Source of the DNA: Thermoproteota archaeon
GTDB lineage: Archaea > Thermoproteota > Korarchaeia > Korarchaeales > Korarchaeaceae
Length of the DNA stretch: 21,573 nt
Direction: 5' to 3'
NCBI GenBank assembly: GCA_027491555.1
Contig: JAOZGN010000010.1
Location: 1 to 21,573 of the forward strand
The notes under the pieces: generated by a model
Told to the model about the DNA's origin: nothing
Database searches by the model: none
What the model saw: only the letters and a program-made list of their open reading frames with translations
Translations under genes and position numbers: made by a program
Part shown: positions 15,829 through 21,573 of the stretch, piece after piece
How the letters are laid out: every line of letters begins with the position of its first letter
Numbering within the stretch: the first letter of the stretch is position 1

Positions 15829-16668
15829 TCACAGGGAGGCCAGAGCTATTCCAGTGGCCACGAGGGACCCACCCAGCAGCATCTTCGGACCTAACCTCTC
15901 CCTGCCAGCCCGCCACGATGTCAGTTGGGAGATTATGGGGCTGAGGGAGATTGGCAGGGCGGCCAGGGAGAGGCCTACCTTAGACATGGCTACGAAGTAC
16001 AGGAACAGAGCCAGCCCAAGCCCCAGCACCCCGCTGACCAGCGCAAGCCAAGTGCACCGCCTGCTCGCCTTGAGGCCGCTGGTCCTTGTGGCCAGGAGGT
16101 AGAACATCGCGAACATCATGAGTGACCTCCAGGCGCTCGTCTCTATTGGCGAGACGTCGAAGAGGGCGGCCCTCGTCAGGGCGTCTCCGCCTGCCCAGAG
16201 CACGGAGGTCAGAAGGGCCGCGGCGACGCCGAGCGGGTCGTCCCTCCCGCCCCCGCACGTGACCAGCCAGACCCCTAGAATTGCCAGAAAGACGCCCGCC
16301 AGGGTGACTCGGGTAAGTACCTCGCCGAAGAGGAAGAATCCCAGGAGCTGGGCCCAGAATATGAAGGTCTGGACTATCGGAATGGCCTTCCCGGGGCCCG
16401 CCCTGTGGATCGCCTCGGAGTAGAAGTACATCCCCAGCCCCTGGCTGAGGACCCCGGAGGCGGCTATCATTGCCAAGGGGGCGAGTTCAAGATGGAAGCT
16501 CGGGACAAGGAGGAGCGCCGCCGGCAGGCAGAACATGAGGGCCCCTAGGTTCCTCCAGGCGTTTATCGAAACTGAGGTAAACTCATCCATCGCTTCGTCG
16601 ACTAAGACGGGCTCAATGCCCCACAGGACGGCGGCTCCGACTGACCATAGGACGCCCTGATGAACCAC
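15829..16668 (-). CDS. EamA/DMT-superfamily permease
   Basis: Membrane protein of 279 residues with about ten hydrophobic helices in two repeated halves, the layout of EamA drug/metabolite transporters. The first repeat begins VGAAVLWGIEPVL and the second ALLTSVLWAGGDAL. The pairs AWRNLG and AWRSLM sit at matching places in each half. Family members export metabolites, amino acids or purines, but the cargo cannot be read from sequence. The start is a GTG with no ribosome binding site ahead. A T-rich stretch at 16691-16700 on the coding strand, about 28 bases upstream, would suit a leaderless message. It precedes the mtaA-like gene by about 90 bases. Confidence 0.85.
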   Translation of the reverse strand: MVHQGVLWSVGAAVLWGIEPVLVDEAMDEFTSVSINAWRNLGALMFCLPAALLLVPSFHLELAPLAMIAASGVLSQGLGMYFYSEAIHRAGPGKAIPIVQTFIFWAQLLGFFLFGEVLTRVTLAGVFLAILGVWLVTCGGGRDDPLGVAAALLTSVLWAGGDALTRAALFDVSPIETSAWRSLMMFAMFYLLATRTSGLKASRRCTWLALVSGVLGLGLALFLYFVAMSKVGLSLAALPISLSPIISQLTSWRAGRERLGPKMLLGGSLVATGIALASL

Positions 16669-16690
16669 GCGGAGGGGAACTCAGCCAAAT

Positions 16691-16700
16691 CCAAAAAATT
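16691..16700 (-). promoter_or_regulatory. AT-rich promoter-like stretch for the DMT permease gene
   Basis: AATTTTTTGG on the minus strand is the only AT-rich patch in the region. Its distance to the GTG start (16668) suits a leaderless archaeal message. Weak match to a TATA box. Confidence 0.3.
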
Positions 16701-16796
16701 TCTTAATGTGGTTCCCCCAACAGCCTCTATCGGTCATTCTTGGTCTTTAAGAGCAAAATCGGACGACTTGATGACTGTACTCCACGCACAGGTTGC

Positions 16797-16823
16797 GGGG
16801 GGATCGGCCAGGGAGTGCCCCCC
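16797..16823. repeat. G6/C6 inverted repeat downstream of cooT-like gene
   Basis: GGGGGG (16797-16802) and CCCCCC (16818-16823) can form a hairpin with a 15-base loop in the 238-base gap between the cooT-like stop and the DMT permease start. No T-run follows closely on the minus strand. The rest of this gap holds no gene or RNA that I can support. Confidence 0.3.
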
Positions 16824-16906
16824 ATGCTTCCGCTCCGTCCAATCTAATCGGTCCGGCATAGGCACTCTTCCTGACCCTGAAAGCATGATTTGAGGGCCTG
16901 GCCTGG

Positions 16907-17098
16907 CTACTCAGTGACTATCGTCACTCGGTGCCTTATCAGGTCGACCAAGACTTCCTTAACGCCCAGGAGTTCCAACACGTCTCCATCCTCGTTCACG
17001 AGGGTGATTCTGTCCCCCCTGATGCTGACTGAGACCACCTCCTCCATGACGGTCTTCTCAGAACTTGCGGAGATCAGCAGGGCGACTCCCTCACACAC
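16907..17098 (-). CDS. cooT: CooT-family small nickel-binding protein
   Basis: A 63-residue cytoplasmic protein of the CooT type, linked in bacteria to nickel supply for CO dehydrogenase. The start is decided by the ribosome binding site: GGAGGTGAT at 17103-17111, four bases before GTG 17096-17098. This start puts cysteine at position 2 (MCEGVALL), the nickel-binding residue of CooT dimers; longer readings from 17128 would bury it. The strand-rich sequence, with SVSIRGDRITLVNEDGD in the middle and VDLIRHRVTIV near the end, fits the fold. It ends with TAG. Last gene of the hdr operon, 60 bases after hdrB. With the CooC-like gene at the other end it points to a nickel enzyme nearby. Confidence 0.75.
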   Translation of the reverse strand: MCEGVALLISASSEKTVMEEVVSVSIRGDRITLVNEDGDVLELLGVKEVLVDLIRHRVTIVTE

Positions 17099-17158
17099 AA
17101 CGATCACCTCCCTCGACGCGCGACTCAAAGAAATTGGGGGCGTGGAGGGAGGCCGGGG

Positions 17159-17917
17159 TCACGGATGGAACAGCCCCCCGGGTACGGGAGTGAAGTGCTC
17201 CTCAAGCCCCAGACCATCGACGGGCTCCCCGAGAGCGTAGGCGATCGGCTGGGTCGCGTGGAGCACTGGGAGGACCCCTCCCCCGTAGAAGTCCAGCATG
17301 AAGTGGCAGAGGTTGCATATGGTGACAACGCACTCCGCCCCTGCCTCCCTGGCCGACTCCAGAACGGATCTGGCCATTTGCTTGGCATACTCGGGCCGGC
17401 GGAGGAGAATTGGTCCGCCGCAGCACTTGATCCTCATCCTGAAGTCCACGGGCTCGGCGCCAATGGCCGCCATGAGTTCCTCCAGGATTTGAGGATCCTC
17501 GGGGTCATCGATGGCTTGCTCTCTCGGCCTTAGTGCCTGACAGCCGTAGTAGGGGGCGACCTTGACGGGCCAGCTCCTGACCACCCTCTTCGCAATTTCC
17601 TCCGCCCCGACCCTCCTGCCGAGGAACTCGATCAGGTGCGTGACCTCTGCGCCGCCTCTCCTGAGGGTCCCATAGCACCCGGAGCACCCTGTGACGAGGG
17701 TCGCCCCGTCCGCCACCTCCGCGACGATCTCCGCTACCCTCCGAGAGGCCTGCTTGTCCACCATCTCCAGCTCGACGGTCCCGCAGCAGGGCGCGTCGTC
17801 TATTAGGCGATGGGGCACGCCCAGTCTCTCGAGCACTACCTCGGCGGTCCTCAGGTAGGGCCTCTCCGTGGTCAGCGCGGAGCATCCCGGATAGTAGGCC
17901 ACCTCATCCCCTGACAA
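17159..17917 (-). CDS. hdrB: Heterodisulfide reductase subunit B-like protein
   Basis: Catalytic-type HdrB protein, 252 residues, with both CCG domains that hold noncubane iron-sulfur clusters in methanogen HdrB. First motif: Cys12, Cys44-Cys45, Cys78 and Cys81. Second: Cys126, Cys165-Cys166, Cys201 and Cys204. All ten cysteines are present with family-like spacing. In methanogens the enzyme reduces the CoM-S-S-CoB disulfide; outside them related HdrB proteins act on other or unknown acceptors. The TTG start at 17917 overlaps hdrC by 14 bases. A GTG a few codons on is the alternative. Somewhat shorter than methanogen HdrB. Confidence 0.92.
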   Translation of the reverse strand: MSGDEVAYYPGCSALTTERPYLRTAEVVLERLGVPHRLIDDAPCCGTVELEMVDKQASRRVAEIVAEVADGATLVTGCSGCYGTLRRGGAEVTHLIEFLGRRVGAEEIAKRVVRSWPVKVAPYYGCQALRPREQAIDDPEDPQILEELMAAIGAEPVDFRMRIKCCGGPILLRRPEYAKQMARSVLESAREAGAECVVTICNLCHFMLDFYGGGVLPVLHATQPIAYALGEPVDGLGLEEHFTPVPGGLFHP

Positions 17918-18386
17918 CCCTCGCCACCTCCCGCCTGTACTCCTCCCTCACCGACCCAGACTCGGCGAGCGTACCGGCCAGCTTCAGGCCGCGTAGGCCA
18001 GCCAGCGTGAGAACTCGAACTCCCAGAGCGGACAGCGCTACCCTCGCAGGGTTAACAAAAGCTCTCTTGCTCAGTTCCGAGATAAAAGCCCGCTCCACAT
18101 TGTCCGGGCCTCTCTCCTTGGTTTCTACGTTGGACAGTGCGATGGCAACCTCTGGAAAGTTCAGCCCCACGGGGCACCGGACTGAGCAGAGGTGGCAGTG
18201 CATGCACAGCTTGTAATTCCCGCGAAACACCTCATCCCTCAGGTCCAAGAGAATCGCCCTGATCAGCCTGTGGGGGTAGAAACCGTCAAGCCCAGCGCTG
18301 GGGCACGAGGACGTGCACTCCGCGCACTGGAAGCACTTCGTCACGTCCTGGCCGGAGATCTCGAGCACGCGCTTCGCTAGGCTCAC
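17904..18386 (-). CDS. hdrC: Heterodisulfide reductase subunit C-like protein
   Basis: Electron-transfer subunit, 160 residues, with two [4Fe-4S] motifs: Cys18-x2-Cys21-x2-Cys24-x3-Cys28 and Cys61-x2-Cys64-x2-Cys67-x3-Cys71. It would pass electrons from HdrA to HdrB. The start is GTG at 18384-18386, which shares GTGA with the TGA stop of the mvhD-like gene, and GGGAGGGTGA sits four bases ahead. This is a clear case of coupled translation. A longer open frame to 18437 is not needed. The C-terminal 60 residues are basic and helical, without motifs. No membrane helices, so this is the soluble HdrC form. Confidence 0.92.
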   Translation of the reverse strand: MSLAKRVLEISGQDVTKCFQCAECTSSCPSAGLDGFYPHRLIRAILLDLRDEVFRGNYKLCMHCHLCSVRCPVGLNFPEVAIALSNVETKERGPDNVERAFISELSKRAFVNPARVALSALGVRVLTLAGLRGLKLAGTLAESGSVREEYRREVARVVRG

Positions 18387-19294
18387 GATCTCACCCTCCC
18401 AAAGGATATCGCCTTGGCAGAGGCCTTGGCCTTGCACTCAGGGCAGATCGGCGGTGAGTCGGCCCTCTCGAGTTCGCGATCTGTGGCAAACGGCCTCCCA
18501 CAGACTGAACACCTCGTCAGCTCAAGCCTGGCCACCTCGCTCCAATCGCTCAGGAGCTGTGGGGCCCTCACCCCGCCGAGCGAGAGCGCCTCGACCTCGT
18601 TCTCCCGGCAGGCGTCTACACAGTCCCCGCAGCCTATGCAACTTGCGGCCGACAGGAGGAACACCCTGAAGTCGCCGCGATCCTCGGAGCGAAGGGCGCC
18701 CTCGGGGCAGGCCTCGACGCACGCCCCGCAGCCGATGCACCTCTCAAGGTCAAACACGGGCACCTCGAACCCTGGTATCGCCGGCAGCCGGACATCCCTG
18801 ACCTCCACAGCGATGGACTGGAGGGCACGGATGAGCGCCTCTCTCTTGGGGCCGACAGGCACACTCTCCCTCCGCCGGAGAGAGGGTAGCTTCTCCACCC
18901 TGGCGGCCATCTCCCGGGCGGCCTCGACGAATCTGTGAGGCTCGGAGGCGGCCATGAAGAACATCTCCACCCTCTCCGGCTCCACCCCAACGGCTTCCAG
19001 CAGAGACTTCAGGAAGCTCACCCTGGCCTCGGCCTTCAGGTTCCCGTCAACGTAGTGGCACTCCCCCTTCCTGCACCCGGCCACGAAGGCCGCGTCCGCC
19101 CCGTTTGCCAGCGCGTATAGCAGCCAGCTCGGGTCGACCGCGCCCGAGCAGGGGACTCTCACCACGAGCACGCTAGGGGGGTGAGTGCGGTGCGTGCTCC
19201 CCGCAAGATCGGCGGCCGCGTAGGCGCACTCGTTGCAGCAGAAGCCGACGACGAGCTTCTTCGGTCTTCCAGACAACTCTGATCCCGAGGTCAT
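18383..19294 (-). CDS. mvhD: MvhD-like protein fused to a two-cluster ferredoxin and a zinc-ribbon-like tail
   Basis: Residues 1-135 are an MvhD/FrhD-type [2Fe-2S] domain with Cys19-Cys20, Cys23, Cys49, Cys74 and Cys79 (FCCNEC, PCSG, GCRKGEC). In methanogens MvhD links a hydrogenase or formate dehydrogenase to HdrA. Residues 186-229 add a ferredoxin unit: C-x2-C-x2-C-x3-C at 186-196 and again at 219-229, where the last cysteine is followed by Arg rather than Pro. The tail holds CSVC (262-265) and CPEC (284-287), a zinc-ribbon pattern. Methanogen MvhD is about 140 residues, so this 303-residue form is an extended version. ATG start with GGGGAGGTG six bases ahead; 3 bases after the hdrA stop. 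No MvhA/MvhG hydrogenase is in view. Confidence 0.9.
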   Translation of the reverse strand: MTSGSELSGRPKKLVVGFCCNECAYAAADLAGSTHRTHPPSVLVVRVPCSGAVDPSWLLYALANGADAAFVAGCRKGECHYVDGNLKAEARVSFLKSLLEAVGVEPERVEMFFMAASEPHRFVEAAREMAARVEKLPSLRRRESVPVGPKREALIRALQSIAVEVRDVRLPAIPGFEVPVFDLERCIGCGACVEACPEGALRSEDRGDFRVFLLSAASCIGCGDCVDACRENEVEALSLGGVRAPQLLSDWSEVARLELTRCSVCGRPFATDRELERADSPPICPECKAKASAKAISFGRVRS

Positions 19295-19297
19295 CCG

Positions 19298-21280
19298 CTA
19301 CACCTCCCCGCCTGGCGAGGTCGGCGCGACCCCCAAGAGGCCGGCCACCTGCCTCATCACCTGCTCGACCCCGTAGACCCTCCTGGTTATCGCGCCGGTC
19401 GGGCAGACAGGCTGGCAGATTCCACAGCCGGCGCAAGCGGCCGGGACAACCTCCGCCTTGCCTTCCCTCTCCACGATGGCTCCAAACGGACACTCGTCGG
19501 CGCAGGCCATGCAACCGACGCACAGCTCCGGGTCCACGTAGGCTCTCTCCCCCGTGACCTCCACCCTCCCCCTCACCAGTACTGTAGCTGCCGCGCTGGC
19601 GGCCGCTTTGGCCTGCGCAACTGAATCTGGGATGTCCTTGGGTCCTTGGGCTCCCCCGCAGATGAAAATTCCCGGCCTAGAGGTCTCCACAGGCTTCAGC
19701 TTGGGGTGGAGCTCCTGGAGGAATCCGTGGAGATCCGCTCCCACGTTGAGCACCTCCCTCATCTTAAGGGTGCCCTCCGACGGGGACAATCCCGCGGCCA
19801 GCACCACGAGGTCTGCCCTGAGCTCCAGCTTCCTGCCGAGGGTCTTGTCGAACACCTCCACCACGAGTTCATCGCCGTCCCTCCAGACCTCCCCGGGCTT
19901 CCCCTGGACGAAGACTACCCCCTCTCGTCTGACCCGCTCGTACATCTCTTCGAATCCTTTCTTCGCAGCCCTCATGTCGATGTAACAGATGTAGACCTTG
20001 GAATCGGGGTATTCAGACCTCACGATCTCGGCCTGCTTCAGCGAGATCATGCAGCACACTCCCGAGCAGTAGGGGTTGTGGTTCACGTCTCTGCTTCCGG
20101 CGCACTGTATGAACACTATTCTCTTCGGCACCTTGCCGTCTGAGGGTCTCCTCAGGTGCCCCCCGGTGGGCCCCGTCACGTTGATCAGCCTCTCGAATCC
20201 GAGCTGGGTTATCACGTCTGGTATTCTCCCGAATCCGTAGTTCTTGAGGTTGGATGCGTCATACTCCTGGACTCCGGTTGCGACCACGATGGCCCCAACC
20301 CTGAGTTCGAACTCCCGCGGCTCTTCGTGGAGGTCTATGGCCTTCGTCGGGCAGGCCTCGACGCACGCCCCGCAGGACCCCTCCCTGATGTAGAGACACG
20401 CGTTCGGGTCGATCACGTAGGCCCTCGGGGTGGCCTGAGGATACGGGATGTAGACTGCCTTCCTCTTGCCAAGGAAGGCGTCCCACTCGTTCGGGACCTC
20501 AACCGGACACTTAGAGGCGCATATCCCGCAGGCAACGCACTTTTCGGGGTCCACGTACCTGGGGCTCCTTCTCACCCTCACCCTGAAGTCTCCGATCGAG
20601 CCGGATACCTCCACGACCTCCGAGGTGGTGTGGATGTCGATTATGGGGTGGGCCTCGGCCTCAGCCATCATGGGGGTCAGGATACATAGGGAGCAGTCGC
20701 CGGTCGGGAACACTCTGTCCAAGAGGGCCATGAGCCCGCCGACTGTCGGCGAGCGCTCCACCAAGTGAACCTTGATTCCCTTCTCCGCCAAGTCCAAGGC
20801 CGCGGCGAGACCCGCGACCCCGCCTCCGATGACGAGGGCCTCTCGAGCCACCTCCGCCTCTCCAACCTCAATGGGTTCCGCAGCCAGGACTTTCTCCACG
20901 CCCCCCAAGACGTACCTGGTGGCCTTCTGGGTCGCCTCCTCGGGATCCTCGGTGGACCAGGAGACGAGTTCTCTGATGTTCACCTGCTCCATGTACCCGG
21001 GGTTGAGGCCCGCCTCGGCCACGACCCTCCTGAAGAGGGGCTCGTGGAGCTTGGGGCTGCACGCCGCCACGACCACCCTGTCCACCCTGCCCGCCTCCAC
21101 ATCTCTTTTTATGAGTTCCTGCCCTGCCCGACTGCACATGAAGAAGTAGTCCCTAGAGACGGCTACTCTCGGATGTTTCCCCGCCTCCTCAGCTACTCTC
21201 CTAACGTCCACCTTGCCTGCTATGTTCTTGCCGCAGTGACAGACGTACACTCCAACCCTCGGCTCCGACGTCGGCTCCAT
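19298..21280 (-). CDS. hdrA: Heterodisulfide reductase subunit A-like flavoprotein
   Basis: FAD protein that can split electrons between a low- and a high-potential path (flavin-based bifurcation) in methanogens. The 660 residues show an N-terminal CHCGKN (14-19), MCSRAGQ, ACSPKLHEP (74-82), the FAD motif GGGVAG (152-157), FPTGDCSLCILTP (191-203), internal cluster ligands around 248-258 and 303-310, and a C-terminal ferredoxin unit at 587-597 and 616-626. Length and order match HdrA. The start is ATG 21278-21280, with GGTGATC directly ahead and overlapping the previous stop; an upstream GTG at 21310 would run into the cooC-like gene. It ends in TAG. It heads the HdrA-MvhD-HdrC-HdrB set, so a soluble complex is expected. 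Confidence 0.95.
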   Translation of the reverse strand: MEPTSEPRVGVYVCHCGKNIAGKVDVRRVAEEAGKHPRVAVSRDYFFMCSRAGQELIKRDVEAGRVDRVVVAACSPKLHEPLFRRVVAEAGLNPGYMEQVNIRELVSWSTEDPEEATQKATRYVLGGVEKVLAAEPIEVGEAEVAREALVIGGGVAGLAAALDLAEKGIKVHLVERSPTVGGLMALLDRVFPTGDCSLCILTPMMAEAEAHPIIDIHTTSEVVEVSGSIGDFRVRVRRSPRYVDPEKCVACGICASKCPVEVPNEWDAFLGKRKAVYIPYPQATPRAYVIDPNACLYIREGSCGACVEACPTKAIDLHEEPREFELRVGAIVVATGVQEYDASNLKNYGFGRIPDVITQLGFERLINVTGPTGGHLRRPSDGKVPKRIVFIQCAGSRDVNHNPYCSGVCCMISLKQAEIVRSEYPDSKVYICYIDMRAAKKGFEEMYERVRREGVVFVQGKPGEVWRDGDELVVEVFDKTLGRKLELRADLVVLAAGLSPSEGTLKMREVLNVGADLHGFLQELHPKLKPVETSRPGIFICGGAQGPKDIPDSVAQAKAAASAAATVLVRGRVEVTGERAYVDPELCVGCMACADECPFGAIVEREGKAEVVPAACAGCGICQPVCPTGAITRRVYGVEQVMRQVAGLLGVAPTSPGGEV

Positions 21281-21284
21281 GTGA

Positions 21285-21573
21285 TCACCCGAAGATCTCA
21301 GAGAACGCACTACTCAACGCTAAGATGGCCGGAGAGCTGTTGGGGATCGCCTTCACCCCTCTCCCCTCGATACTAGCCCTCAGCACCTCCGGGTCGCTCG
21401 GAACGAAGAACACCCTCGCGTCGGCGGAGAACCTCACCTCTATCTCCTCTCCTTTGAGTGCCTCTCCTCCTTCTGGCACCTTGTTGACGATCAGCGAGAA
21501 CTCGCGGATTCCCAGCTGTCTCCCCATCTTGATGAGGCGCTTCGATATGTCTAGGGAGGCCACGGTGGGCTCT
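21285..21573 (-). CDS. CooC/MinD-like P-loop ATPase, C-terminal part, cut by window edge
   Basis: Only the last 95 or so residues are present, so no Walker motif can be seen. The piece EPTVASLDISKRLIKMG, followed by LGIREFSLIVNKV, matches the C-terminal half of CooC-type ATPases, which help load nickel into CO dehydrogenase. MinD/ParA-type relatives share this pattern. It is followed after 4 bases by hdrA, whose ribosome site overlaps its TGA stop, so it belongs to the same operon. Identification as CooC rather than a generic MinD protein leans on the CooT gene at the operon's other end. Confidence 0.65.
   Translation of the reverse strand, partial: EPTVASLDISKRLIKMGRQLGIREFSLIVNKVPEGGEALKGEEIEVRFSADARVFFVPSDPEVLRASIEGRGVKAIPNSSPAILALSSAFSEIFG

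Noticed and set aside
1..21573. CRISPR arrays, insertion sequences or prophage genes
   Set aside because: No direct-repeat/spacer pattern, transposase or phage-type gene was seen on either strand.

Overview
The window looks like a chromosomal piece of a high-GC thermophilic archaeon. The evidence is heavy use of AGG/AGA for arginine and ATA for isoleucine, TATA-like boxes about 25-30 bases ahead of leaderless or short-leader genes, GGTGA/GGAGG ribosome binding sites, and a substrate-binding protein anchored by a transmembrane helix rather than a lipobox. The gene families (MtmB, MtaB, HdrABC-MvhD) are mostly archaeal. I cannot name the lineage; non-methanogenic or methylotrophic Thermoproteota/Korarchaeota/Brockarchaeota-type archaea would fit. 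There is no mcr gene, tRNA, rRNA, insertion sequence or CRISPR array in the window.

Layout. (1) 1-2253: the N-terminal part of a BMP-type ABC transporter ATPase, divergent from an SsnA-type amidohydrolase. (2) 2691-9785: a methyltransferase island. A corrinoid protein is followed on the minus strand by two tandem monomethylamine methyltransferase (MtmB) homologues and a methanol methyltransferase (MtaB) homologue. A corrinoid activase (RACo) runs the other way from a shared palindromic promoter. (3) 9940-14565: a complete BMP-type ABC importer (binding protein, double ATPase, two permeases). (4) 14749-16668, minus: an MtaA/MtbA-like zinc methyltransferase of the uroporphyrinogen decarboxylase superfamily and an EamA/DMT permease. 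(5) 16907-21573, minus: a tight operon cooC-like (partial) - hdrA - mvhD - hdrC - hdrB - cooT.

How the parts may work together (inference): a methylated compound is imported, demethylated by MtaB or by one of the MtmB-like enzymes onto the shared corrinoid protein, and the methyl group is passed on by the MtaA-like protein. RACo keeps the corrinoid in the Co(I) state. The Hdr/MvhD complex handles electrons, and CooC and CooT point to a nickel enzyme such as CO dehydrogenase/acetyl-CoA synthase outside the window as a possible methyl acceptor.

The most striking point is that both MtmB homologues are read through without any in-frame stop: the residue aligned with the catalytic pyrrolysine of methanogen MtmB is leucine in one and asparagine in the other. 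They are probably methyltransferases for unknown substrates rather than monomethylamine enzymes. TAG is used as a normal stop in at least three genes here, which agrees with an organism that does not decode it as pyrrolysine.
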